DNA from: Clostridia bacterium
GTDB taxonomy: Bacteria; Bacillota; Clostridia; Oscillospirales; CAG-272
Reading direction: 5' to 3'
Assembly (NCBI GenBank): GCA_017540175.1
Contig: JAFYBN010000089.1
Span: 33,203 to 97,202 of the forward strand
DNA: 64,000 nucleotides
The notes beneath the pieces were generated by a model. The model had not been told where the DNA came from, did not search any database, and worked only from the letters and a program-made list of their open reading frames with translations. Shown here in pieces: positions 42,762-49,847 of this stretch (the first letter of the stretch is position 1; every line of letters begins with the position of its first letter). Both the position numbers and the translations under genes were made by a program.

Positions 42762-44078
42762 TCACTTTGCGAGCAGAAGGTCAAAGTTTTCGAGCGCCGT
42801 GGAGAGCTCCTTCAGGAACTTCGCGGCAGGCGCGCCGTCCACGGCTCTGTGGTCGAACGTGAGGGAAAGCCCCATCGCCGGGTAGACCGAGCCGTCCGCC
42901 TTGACGCGGTTGACCGTCGCGCAGACGCCGAGGATGGCAGTCTCCGGCGGGTTGATGACGGGCGTGAAGCTCTCGACGCCGAGGGAGCCGAGGTTCGAGA
43001 CGGTGAAGCTGCCGCCGTGCATTTCGTCCGGAGTCAGCTTGCCTTCGCGCGCCTTGGCGGCTTTCGCTTTCGCGAGAGCGGAGAGGTCGGCGAGGCTGAG
43101 CTTTTCAGCGCCGAACAGCACGGGAACCAGAAGTCCGCGGTCGGTGTCGACAGCCATGCCGATGTTCGCGTGACGGAACTTGCGGAACGCGCCGTTCACG
43201 AGATTTGCGTTGATTTCGGGGAATTTCGGGAGCACGCGGGAAACGGCGAAGAGAACCATATCGTTGATGGTGATCTTCGAAAGCCCGAGTTCCTCGCCCG
43301 CGGCCTTGAGCTTGGCGCGGTACGCGAGCAGGTTCGTCGCGTCGAAGGAGGTGTTCAGCGTGAGCTGAGCCATTTCACTGAGCGACGCGCACATTGCCTT
43401 CGCGATCGCCTTGCGCACGGCGGACATCGGCTCCTCGTCGTAGGCGAGCAGATCGTCCGCGGCGACAGCGGCGGCAGCGGGAGCTGCCTGAGCGGGCTGC
43501 TGTTCGGCCTTGGCGGCTTCGGGTTCTTCTGCGGGCATGGGTTTGCCGGCAAGGAAGGATTCGACCGCGGCGGTCGTTGCGGTATAGCCGAGGTCGAGCG
43601 CCTTGTCTACGTCGCGTTCTATGATGCGGCCGTGAGGACCGGTGGGCTTGACCTTCGTAAGATCAACGCCGGTTTCAAGGGAAAGACGGCGCGCTCTCGG
43701 GGAAATGAAGATCCGTTCGCCGGTCGATTCGGTTGCGGTCGGCTCGGCCTCCTGAGCAGGCGCGGCTTTTTCCTCGGCTGCGGGCGCGGCGGCTTCAGCC
43801 GCGTCGTCCTTCTTCGCGATGAGCGCGGAAATGTCTTCGCCGGGCTCTCCGATGACGCAGACCGGGTCGAGGCAGGGAATCACGTCCCCTTCCTCGGCAA
43901 GGACGGCAAGCAGCGTTCCGGCGACCTGAGCCGGTTCGTCAAACGCGCTCTTGTCCGTCTCGTAGGAGAAGAGGATGTCGCCGATCTCGACACGGTCCCC
44001 CTTCTTCTTTTGCCACGCCGTGATGATGCAGGACTCGACGCTCTGACCCTGGCGGGGCATGATGACAATGTTCGCCAT
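42762..44078 (-). CDS. Dihydrolipoamide acyltransferase (E2)
   Basis: 438-residue core of the complex. Residues 1-76 are a lipoyl domain with the lipoylated lysine in YETDKSAFDE (K43). An Ala/Glu/Pro-rich linker leads to the subunit-binding domain ISPRARRLSLETGVDLTKVKPTGPHGRIIERDV-like segment (about 125-158). A second Ala/Pro linker precedes the catalytic domain, which ends with FDHRAVDGAPA (catalytic H410 and D414). It is the first structural gene of the operon, 75 bases after the DeoR gene, with AAAGGAAG as ribosome site. Confidence 0.95.
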   Translation of the reverse strand: MANIVIMPRQGQSVESCIITAWQKKKGDRVEIGDILFSYETDKSAFDEPAQVAGTLLAVLAEEGDVIPCLDPVCVIGEPGEDISALIAKKDDAAEAAAPAAEEKAAPAQEAEPTATESTGERIFISPRARRLSLETGVDLTKVKPTGPHGRIIERDVDKALDLGYTATTAAVESFLAGKPMPAEEPEAAKAEQQPAQAAPAAAAVAADDLLAYDEEPMSAVRKAIAKAMCASLSEMAQLTLNTSFDATNLLAYRAKLKAAGEELGLSKITINDMVLFAVSRVLPKFPEINANLVNGAFRKFRHANIGMAVDTDRGLLVPVLFGAEKLSLADLSALAKAKAAKAREGKLTPDEMHGGSFTVSNLGSLGVESFTPVINPPETAILGVCATVNRVKADGSVYPAMGLSLTFDHRAVDGAPAAKFLKELSTALENFDLLLAK

Positions 44079-44153
44079 GGATATATGCTTCCTTTCGTGG
44101 AAATGATAAACAGATGTGGAGGGATGCCGTCCCGCGGAGTACGCGCGGCGGAC

Positions 44154-44924
44154 TTATTCGGATACGTTGATCACTCGGACGTTCTTGCGCGCCGCTTCCT
44201 CGGCGAGGGCGGCGGGCAGGGGCGCGTTCGTGATGAGAACATGGATGTTATCAAAGGTCGCGAAGGTGTAGGGAAGGGAACGGTCGATTTTCGACGCGTC
44301 CATCAGAATCACGGAGAGCCGCGCTTTTTCAACGACCAGACGCTTCAGCTCGCATTCGGAATAATTGCCGACGGTGAAACCGCTCCGCTCGGACAGGCCG
44401 GAGGGAGCAAGAAACGCGATGTCAATGTTGATGTCCGAGAGAAAACGGGTCGCCTGCGCGCCGGTCACGGTCTGGTTGTCGTGATCGAGACGGCCGCCCA
44501 CAATGTTCACGATCGGCATGCCGATCTTGCACAGCTCGAGCGCCGCGGCGGGATCGGTCGTCGTGAAGGAAAAGCGGTCGTTCGGCACATAGCGCACGAT
44601 GTGCTGCAGGGTCGAGCCGGAGTCGATGAAAATCGAGCGGCCGGTCTCAAGCAGTTCCGCCGCGCGCTGCGCGATGGAGTCCTTAGAGCGGACGTTTTCG
44701 TTCTTCCGCGTGGCGATCGAACCGTCGGTCTGCGTGGTGATGAATTTCATGCTCCGAGCGCCGCCGCGGACCTTGATCGCCTCATGAATGGATTCAAAAT
44801 ACTCGATGTCGCGTCTCAGCGTCATGCCGGAGACTTCGGGAAACATGGCTTCAAGTTCCTTGATGGAGACAAAGGGTTTGGACTGCAGAAGCGCCCGGAC
44901 CTGTTCGCGTCTTTCGTTGTACAT
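44154..44924 (-). CDS. DeoR-family transcriptional regulator
   Basis: 256 residues: N-terminal winged helix (NERREQVRALLQSKPFVSIKELEAMFPEVSGMTLRRDIEYFE), then a sugar-phosphate-sensing DeoR domain with LETGRSIFIDSGSTLQHIV, GGRLDHDNQTVTG and DIAFLAPSGLSERSGFTVGN. The ATG at 44924 is used; a TTG 12 bases upstream is an alternative. It heads the 2-oxoacid dehydrogenase operon and a perfect inverted repeat covers its own -35 box, which suggests autoregulation and control of the operon by a phosphorylated sugar-like ligand. Confidence 0.9.
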   Translation of the reverse strand: MYNERREQVRALLQSKPFVSIKELEAMFPEVSGMTLRRDIEYFESIHEAIKVRGGARSMKFITTQTDGSIATRKNENVRSKDSIAQRAAELLETGRSIFIDSGSTLQHIVRYVPNDRFSFTTTDPAAALELCKIGMPIVNIVGGRLDHDNQTVTGAQATRFLSDINIDIAFLAPSGLSERSGFTVGNYSECELKRLVVEKARLSVILMDASKIDRSLPYTFATFDNIHVLITNAPLPAALAEEAARKNVRVINVSE

Positions 44925-44956
44925 AAGCCCATCCAAATAAACATCATTTGCGTCTT

Positions 44957-44998
44957 ATTTTAACACACATCGTGTGAAAAAGTCAAGACTTCACACGA
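44957..44998 (-). promoter_or_regulatory. DeoR/2-oxoacid dehydrogenase promoter with operator
   Basis: Minus-strand TTGACT (44981-44986), 18-base spacer, TAAAAT (44957-44962). The -35 box sits within a perfect 9-base inverted repeat TCGTGTGAA (44970-44978) and TTCACACGA (44990-44998). A further CACAC/GTGTG near-palindrome overlaps the spacer at 44964-44976. Confidence 0.72.
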
Positions 44999-45030
44999 AA
45001 AAAACCGGATCATCTTGAAGAATCCGGTTT
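44998..45030 (-). terminator. Terminator of murC
   Basis: Stem AAACCGGAT/ATCCGGTTT (45002-45010 with 45022-45030) followed on the minus strand by about seven T. It abuts the DeoR operator. Confidence 0.85.
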
Positions 45031-45037
45031 ACAATAC

Positions 45038-46471
45038 TTATTGTTTATCTCCTCCGCGGCCGACGAGCATGTTCGAAATCTTTACGACGTCGCCGGCGCC
45101 CATGACGATGATCATGTCGCCTTCTTCGGAATCGGCGGCGAGACGGTCAGCCGCCTCCTCAAAGTCCGCGGCGGCAAAGGCGGGCTTACCAAGCTTTGCG
45201 ACGGCCCCGGCGAGATCGGCGGAGCTGACGCCGTAGGTGTTAATTTCGCGCGCCGCGTAAATATCGCAGAGAAGAACTTCATCGACGGCCGAATCCGCGA
45301 ACGCGGCGGTAAAATCGTCGAACAGCGCTGCGGTACGGGAATAGGTGTGGGGCTGGAATACGACCCGCAGGCGTTTTGTGCCCTTCATCGCCCCCGCGGC
45401 TTTGAGCGTCGCCCGGATCTCGGAAGGGTGGTGCGCGTAATCGGTATAAATCAGCGCGCCGCGCGCGGTCTCCCCGATTTTTTCCATTCTGCGCCCGATT
45501 CCCGAGAAGCGCGAAAGGCCTCCGGCGATCTCTTCCGGTCCGATCCCATTCAGGGAACAGGCGGCGAACGCGGCGAGCGCGTTTGAGATATTGTGCTCCC
45601 CCGGGATCGAAAGCCGCACTCTTGCCAGCTTTTTCCCGTCGTGCATCACGTCAAAGGAAGCGAATCCTCCCCCGATTTCCTCGTTCGCGGAGGAGTAATC
45701 CGCGGGATTCTTTCTGCCGAACGTCACGACGTTCGTTTTGATCCCGTCACGGAGCCGCGCCGTGCCCGGGTCGTCTGCGTTGACGACGGCATATCCGTCA
45801 TCCCCGGCGAGATTGAGAAAACGGCAGCAGGACGCCGAGAGCGCGTCGATATCCGGGAAATAATCCACGTGATCGAGCTCGACGTTGAGCAAAATCGCGG
45901 TGGTAGGGCGGAAATTCAAAAAGGAATCCATGTACTCGCAGGCTTCAAATGCGTAGTATTCCTTGCCGCCGAGCCGGTCGCACATGCCGGTGTCCTTCAT
46001 CGGCGCGCCGCCCATGACGGTGGATTCTACGCCGGCGAAGCGGAAAACGGAGTCGAGCAGACCGGTCGTGGTGCTCTTGCCGTGCGTCCCCGCTACGCCG
46101 ATGCGGCGGCGGTAATCCATCATCAGATAACCGAGAAAATCGGCGCGGGAAACGCAGGGGATGCCGAGCTCACGTGCGCGGATGTATTCCGGATTATCCG
46201 CGCTCATGGCATTGGTATAGACGACGGCGGCGCAGTTCTCGACGTGAGAGGCGTCCGAGTCGTAATAAACCGTTATTCCGTTGTTTTCGAGTTTTTCCGT
46301 GATCGACGAGGGCGTGCGGTCGTAACCGGCGACGTCAAATCCGCGCTCGTGGGAGAGATGGGCAAGCGAATTCATCGAAACGCCGCCGATCCCGAGGAAA
46401 AACAGCTTTTTGCCTTTTTCGAGCATCCCTAGGATGGAGTCGGGACCGAAATGCGTATTGGGAAGGGACAT
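45038..46471 (-). CDS. murC: UDP-N-acetylmuramate--L-alanine ligase
   Basis: Adds L-alanine to UDP-MurNAc in peptidoglycan precursor synthesis, cytoplasmic, 477 residues. Mur ligase features: FFLGIGGVSMNSLAHLS, the ATP loop GVAGTHGKSTTTGLL, NVELDHVDYF, and DYAHHPSEIRATL in the C-terminal domain. It is not in a dcw cluster; it stands alone with its own terminator and diverges from spoVG. Confidence 0.96.
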   Translation of the reverse strand: MSLPNTHFGPDSILGMLEKGKKLFFLGIGGVSMNSLAHLSHERGFDVAGYDRTPSSITEKLENNGITVYYDSDASHVENCAAVVYTNAMSADNPEYIRARELGIPCVSRADFLGYLMMDYRRRIGVAGTHGKSTTTGLLDSVFRFAGVESTVMGGAPMKDTGMCDRLGGKEYYAFEACEYMDSFLNFRPTTAILLNVELDHVDYFPDIDALSASCCRFLNLAGDDGYAVVNADDPGTARLRDGIKTNVVTFGRKNPADYSSANEEIGGGFASFDVMHDGKKLARVRLSIPGEHNISNALAAFAACSLNGIGPEEIAGGLSRFSGIGRRMEKIGETARGALIYTDYAHHPSEIRATLKAAGAMKGTKRLRVVFQPHTYSRTAALFDDFTAAFADSAVDEVLLCDIYAAREINTYGVSSADLAGAVAKLGKPAFAAADFEEAADRLAADSEEGDMIIVMGAGDVVKISNMLVGRGGDKQ

Positions 46472-46563
46472 ATTCCGCCTTCTTTCTATTCCGCTGCCGG
46501 AGGAGTGTGGAGCGCTGTCCGGTGCGGATTCAGCTAATTTATAAAATTAAAATGTTAAATTTA

Positions 46564-46592
46564 ATTAAATATTCACTAATTTACCGTGTAAA
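46564..46592 (-). promoter_or_regulatory. Possible murC promoter
   Basis: Minus-strand TTTACA (46587-46592), 17-base spacer, TTTAAT (46564-46569), in a very AT-rich divergent region. Confidence 0.4.
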
Positions 46593-46608
46593 ATTCATAG
46601 ACGCACTG

Positions 46609-46614
46609 TATAAT
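46609..46614 (+). promoter_or_regulatory. spoVG -10 element
   Basis: TATAAT with no good -35 box. In Bacillus spoVG is transcribed by sigma-H, but no clear sigma-H boxes were seen. Confidence 0.4.
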
Positions 46615-46649
46615 ATTGCACGACACAAAAATAATAATCAGAGGTAACT

Positions 46650-46967
46650 ATGACCATCAGCGACATCAAAGTCAGAAAGCTCTTCGATGACGGTCCGATG
46701 AAAGCGATCGTTTCCGTGACGTTCGACGATCAGCTCGTGCTGCACGACATCAAAGTCATCAGCGTGCGGGAGAAGGATTTCATCGTCATGCCGAGCCGCA
46801 AAAAATCCGACGGCACATACCGCGACATCGTCCACCCGATCAACGCGGATTTCAGAGGGATGCTCGAAGAAGCGATTCTTCGCGCGTACGAAGAAGAACG
46901 CGCGAGAGCGGAAGTGGAAAACGAGATCGAAGCCATCGAATCCGGCGAGTACGCCGCAGAAATCTGA
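46650..46967 (+). CDS. spoVG: SpoVG-family RNA/DNA-binding regulator
   Basis: 105 residues matching SpoVG: TISDIKVRKLFDDGPMKAIVSVTFDDQLVLHDIKV, VMPSRKKSDGTYRDIVHPIN and an acidic alpha-helical C-terminus. SpoVG binds nucleic acid and affects septation and sporulation or virulence genes in Firmicutes. The strong family match is a main argument for the host phylum. GAGG ribosome site before the ATG. Alone, between divergent murC and its terminator. Confidence 0.94.
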   Translation: MTISDIKVRKLFDDGPMKAIVSVTFDDQLVLHDIKVISVREKDFIVMPSRKKSDGTYRDIVHPINADFRGMLEEAILRAYEEERARAEVENEIEAIESGEYAAEI

Positions 46968-47027
46968 ACGAACCGCAATTTCTTCTATGACGAATTCTGA
47001 TCTGACTTTTGAGTGCCATGAATGGGG

Positions 47028-47075
47028 GCTGTTGTGTTTACTCCGATCACGGAGAAACGCCGCAGCTCGTTTTTT
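47028..47075 (+). terminator. spoVG terminator
   Basis: Imperfect long hairpin from GCTG to CAGC enclosing CTCCG/CGGAG, followed by six T. Confidence 0.65.
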
Positions 47076-47117
47076 ATGCCGCTGAACAGGGATGAGCGTT
47101 CATCCGGTCCAACTCGC

Positions 47118-47148
47118 AAAAAAAGCCGCAGCCTCGGAAGGATACGGC
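47118..47148 (-). terminator. tRNA-Gly terminator
   Basis: Hairpin with stems GCCG/CGGC and CCT/AGG just downstream of the tRNA on the minus strand, followed by seven T. Confidence 0.7.
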
Positions 47149-47156
47149 GATGAATC

Positions 47157-47227
47157 AGCGGATGGGGGGAATCGAACCCCTAACTCAAGCTTGGGAAGCT
47201 GGCGTTTTACCACTAAACTACATCCGC
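47157..47227 (-). tRNA. tRNA-Gly (anticodon CCC)
   Basis: 71-base cloverleaf: acceptor GCGGATG/CATCCGC, anticodon loop TTCCCAA (CCC), T-loop TTCGATT, discriminator U, no encoded CCA. Two mismatches are seen by eye, C28-U42 in the anticodon stem and A49-C65 in the T stem. Confidence 0.88.
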
Positions 47228-47237
47228 GCGTGAACGT

Positions 47238-47266
47238 ATTATAGCACATCGGCGAGCCGCTGTCAA
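47238..47266 (-). promoter_or_regulatory. tRNA-Gly promoter
   Basis: Minus-strand TTGACA (47261-47266), 17-base spacer, TATAAT (47238-47243): full consensus. Confidence 0.88.
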
Positions 47267-47326
47267 GAGAGAAACGGAAAGTTTTTGCCGTCGTAAACGA
47301 AAATAAAATCGTGAGAAAGGCTCTCC

Positions 47327-47446
47327 GAATTCTCGCCTGCGGGCTCGGTCAGGGCAGGGTCTGACAGTCCACAGGACAGTCCTTGTAGATCTGCACGTAC
47401 AAGTCCGGTTCGTCAGAAAATAAAAAAAGTGCGGGTGAAAGGACTT
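47327..47446 (-). repeat. Structured tRNA-linked repeat, distal copy (120 bases)
   Basis: First of two tandem units, both starting on the plus strand with GAATTCTCGCCTGCGGGC and ending with a copy of the tRNA-Leu 3' tail plus its T run. The central hairpin GACAGTCC-ACA-GGACAGTC (47363-47370, 47374-47381) differs in sequence but not position from that of the other copy. Small ORFs across it are not genes. Confidence 0.85.
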
Positions 47447-47569
47447 GAATTCTCGCCTGCGGGCTCGGTCAGGGTCGGCTCTGACAACCCACAGGGTTGT
47501 CATTCACTACCGACCCGTTCAAGTCCCGGTTAGTTCGGAGAAATAAAAAAAGTGCGGGTGAAAGGACTT
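47447..47569 (-). repeat. Structured tRNA-linked repeat, proximal copy (123 bases, runs into tRNA-Leu)
   Basis: Second unit, sharing 28 bases at its start (47447-47474 with 47327-47354) and 32 bases at its end (47541-47572 with 47418-47449). Nested stems: GGACTTGAA/TTCAAGTCC (47441-47449, 47518-47526), GGGTCGG/CCGACCC (47472-47478, 47510-47516) and GACAACCC/GGGTTGTC (47483-47490, 47494-47501). Confidence 0.85.
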
Positions 47570-47636
47570 GAACCTTCATGAAGTTGCCCCCACAAGAACC
47601 TGAATCTTGCGCGTCTGCCAATTCCGCCACACCCGC
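47553..47636 (-). tRNA. tRNA-Leu (anticodon CAG)
   Basis: 84-base class II tRNA with long variable arm: acceptor GCGGGTG/CACCCGC, anticodon stem CAAGA/TCTTG with loop TTCAGGT (CAG), T-loop TTCAAGT. Discriminator A; CCA not encoded. A run of seven T follows. Confidence 0.94.
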
Positions 47637-47661
47637 GTGTGTTGTTCTCTCGAACGACATG

Positions 47662-47690
47662 ATTATACCGCACGCGGATGGTTTTGTCAA
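47662..47690 (-). promoter_or_regulatory. tRNA-Leu promoter
   Basis: Minus-strand TTGACA (47685-47690), 17-base spacer, TATAAT (47662-47667): full consensus. Confidence 0.88.
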
Positions 47691-47716
47691 GAGGTTTTTG
47701 AAAAAAATCTCAAAAT

Positions 47717-47746
47717 GAGTTAGGGGTTCGATTCCCCCGCCCGGAA
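47717..47746 (+). other. Orphan tRNA 3'-end fragment
   Basis: Plus-strand bases 47717-47738 are identical to the T-arm part of the neighbouring tRNA-Gly and are followed by GCCCGGAA, like an acceptor strand. No 5' half is present. It may be a tRNA remnant or an old integration-site scar. The rest of 47637-47996 holds the two promoters and no gene. Confidence 0.6.
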
Positions 47747-47844
47747 CCGGTTTGGCTCCCCGCGCATTTACCTTGCGGGAAAGGCCTAAAAACTGCGCGG
47801 CTTTGCCGAACATTACAGCTTTGTTACATCTTGGCCTCTCCCCT

Positions 47845-47873
47845 TGCCCGCGTTGATCTTTTGTGATATAATA
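47845..47873 (+). promoter_or_regulatory. Promoter of ABC exporter 2 operon
   Basis: TTGCCC (47845-47850), 17-base spacer, extended -10 TGATATAAT ending at 47873. Confidence 0.65.
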
Positions 47874-47996
47874 TCATGGGTTTGTCCGGTTTTCTGTGTC
47901 AGCCGGATTCTCCGCCCGCAGAGCGACCTTCGGACCGCTTCCCACTCCGCGGTTTCAAGGACTTTATCAAGACTCATCTCCAGCAATGAAAGAAAA

Positions 47997-49847
47997 ATGA
48001 AAAAAGAGAAGAAAATCAAAAAGCAAAACAAAACGGAGTCCGATCTCTCGCTTTTGGCAGGCTTTATGAAGGGATCGGCGCGTTTTTTCGTTTTCTGCAT
48101 CCTATCCTCCATGCTCGCGTCCCTGTTTGAGCTGATCTGTCCGAAAATCATCAGCTTCACGGTGGACTCCCTGCTCGGGGGCAAAACACTTCCGGCGTAC
48201 GCGGAAAAAATCGTGTCCGCGCTCGGCGGCACGGAATACCTCGGCTCCCATCTCTGGATCATCGCGGGGATGATCCTCGCCGCCGCGCTTCTGATGGGCA
48301 TTTTCAAATACGGGGAAGCGGTGTTCAACCGCAAAGGTTCCGAAACCCTCGTCGAGACCATGCGGAACCGTCTGTTCTCCCACCTCGAGCGGCTCCCCGC
48401 TTCGTGGTATATGAAAAACAAGACCGGCGACATCATCCAGCGGTGCACCTCGGACGTGGAAACGCTCAAGACCTTCCTGTCCGAACAGTTCACGCAGGTG
48501 GTTTCAACACTCCTGCTCATCGTGCTGTCCCTTGTGTTCATGTACACGGTCAACACGGTGCTCGCGACGATCGCCCTTGTCTCAATCCCGATCATCGTGA
48601 TCTATTCCGCCGTCTTCCACGGAAAGATCGGAAAGGGATTTGAGTACTGCGACGAGAACGAGGGAAAGCTATCCGCCATCGCGCAGGAAAACCTGACCGG
48701 CATCCGGGTCGTTCGCGCCTTCGGCAGGGAAAGATCGGAGGTCGAGAAGTTTTCGAAACAGAACGACCTATACGCCAATGCGTGGATCAAGCTCGGCAGG
48801 CTCATGTCGGCGTTCTGGGCGGCAGGCGATCTGATTTCCGGACTCCAGCAGCTGACCATTCTCGTCTGGGGCACCGTCCTTGCCGTCAGAGGCAGCCTTT
48901 CCGTCGGCGAACTCATCGCTGCGCTTTCCTACAACGCCATTCTGATCTGGCCGGTGCGCGAGCTCGGCAGAACCATCTCCGAAATGTCAAAGGCGGGGAT
49001 CTCCATCGGAAGGATCGGCGCGATCATGCGCGCCGAGGAAGAAAAGGACGCACCCGGCGCGGTGGACTGCGATCCGAACGGGGACATCGTTTTCGAGGAC
49101 GTAACGTTCACCTATGAAAACCAAAGCGAACCGGCGCTGAAGCATGTGAACCTTACGGTGAAAAAGGGCGAAACGCTCGGCATCATCGGCATGACGGGCA
49201 GCGGAAAATCTACGCTGGCCGCGCTGCTCTGCCGCCTGTACGAGCTGCCGGAGGAATGCGGGCGCATCACAATGGCGGGCACGGACATCCGCCAGATCCG
49301 CGCGCGGTCGCTGAGAGAGAAGATCGGCGTCGTCCTGCAGGAGCCCTATCTTTTCAGCCGGACTCTCCGTGACAACATCGGCATCGTCTACGAGAAGCCC
49401 GGGGAGCATGAGCGGGAGATCCGCGAGGCTGCCCGCGCCGCATGTCTGGACGAGACGATCACCGGATTTACGGACGGTTACGACACCATGGTCGGCGAAC
49501 GGGGCGTCACCCTGTCCGGCGGGCAGAAACAGCGCGCCGCCATTGCCCGGATGCTGACGGAAAACCCGCCCGTCATGATCTTCGACGATTCGCTCTCCGC
49601 CGTGGACAGCGAGACTGACGCAAAGATCCGCCGCGCGCTCAGGGAGAAGACCTCGGACGCCACGGTGATCCTCATTTCTCATAGGATCCAGACCCTCATG
49701 TCGGCGAACCATATTCTTGTCATGGCGGCCGGGGAAATCGTTGAGGAAGGAAGTCACGAGGATCTTCTGAAGCTCGGCGGCATTTACAAAAAAATCTATG
49801 ACATCCAGACCGGCACGGACACGGACGGGGAAGGAGGTGAGGAATGA
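47997..49847 (+). CDS. Heterodimeric ABC exporter 2, degenerate-site subunit
   Basis: 616-residue half-transporter. The ATG at 47997 is chosen because the promoter lies downstream of the longer in-frame starts; its ribosome site is weak. A lysine-rich cytoplasmic N-terminus (KKEKKIKKQNK) is followed by six membrane segments and the ATPase domain. Walker A is GMTGSGKST and the signature LSGGQKQR is canonical, but Walker B is followed by Asp (MIFDDSLSAVD). The H-loop His is kept (ISHRIQ). Partner of the next gene, with which it overlaps by 4 bases. Substrate unknown. Confidence 0.9.
   Translation: MKKEKKIKKQNKTESDLSLLAGFMKGSARFFVFCILSSMLASLFELICPKIISFTVDSLLGGKTLPAYAEKIVSALGGTEYLGSHLWIIAGMILAAALLMGIFKYGEAVFNRKGSETLVETMRNRLFSHLERLPASWYMKNKTGDIIQRCTSDVETLKTFLSEQFTQVVSTLLLIVLSLVFMYTVNTVLATIALVSIPIIVIYSAVFHGKIGKGFEYCDENEGKLSAIAQENLTGIRVVRAFGRERSEVEKFSKQNDLYANAWIKLGRLMSAFWAAGDLISGLQQLTILVWGTVLAVRGSLSVGELIAALSYNAILIWPVRELGRTISEMSKAGISIGRIGAIMRAEEEKDAPGAVDCDPNGDIVFEDVTFTYENQSEPALKHVNLTVKKGETLGIIGMTGSGKSTLAALLCRLYELPEECGRITMAGTDIRQIRARSLREKIGVVLQEPYLFSRTLRDNIGIVYEKPGEHEREIREAARAACLDETITGFTDGYDTMVGERGVTLSGGQKQRAAIARMLTENPPVMIFDDSLSAVDSETDAKIRRALREKTSDATVILISHRIQTLMSANHILVMAAGEIVEEGSHEDLLKLGGIYKKIYDIQTGTDTDGEGGEE

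Noticed and set aside
42849-44963. 704-residue plus-strand ORF over the E2 and DeoR genes
   Set aside because: It covers two well-supported minus-strand genes and their intergenic region, has no ribosome site and shows shadow composition.
47327-47572. CRISPR array
   Set aside because: Only two units, 120 bases apart, with related rather than unique interiors, and no cas genes.
47213-47813. Two ORFs on the minus strand across the tRNA and repeat region
   Set aside because: They run through tRNA-Leu and both repeat copies, have no ribosome site, and encode repetitive Arg-rich sequence; they are shadows of the repeats.
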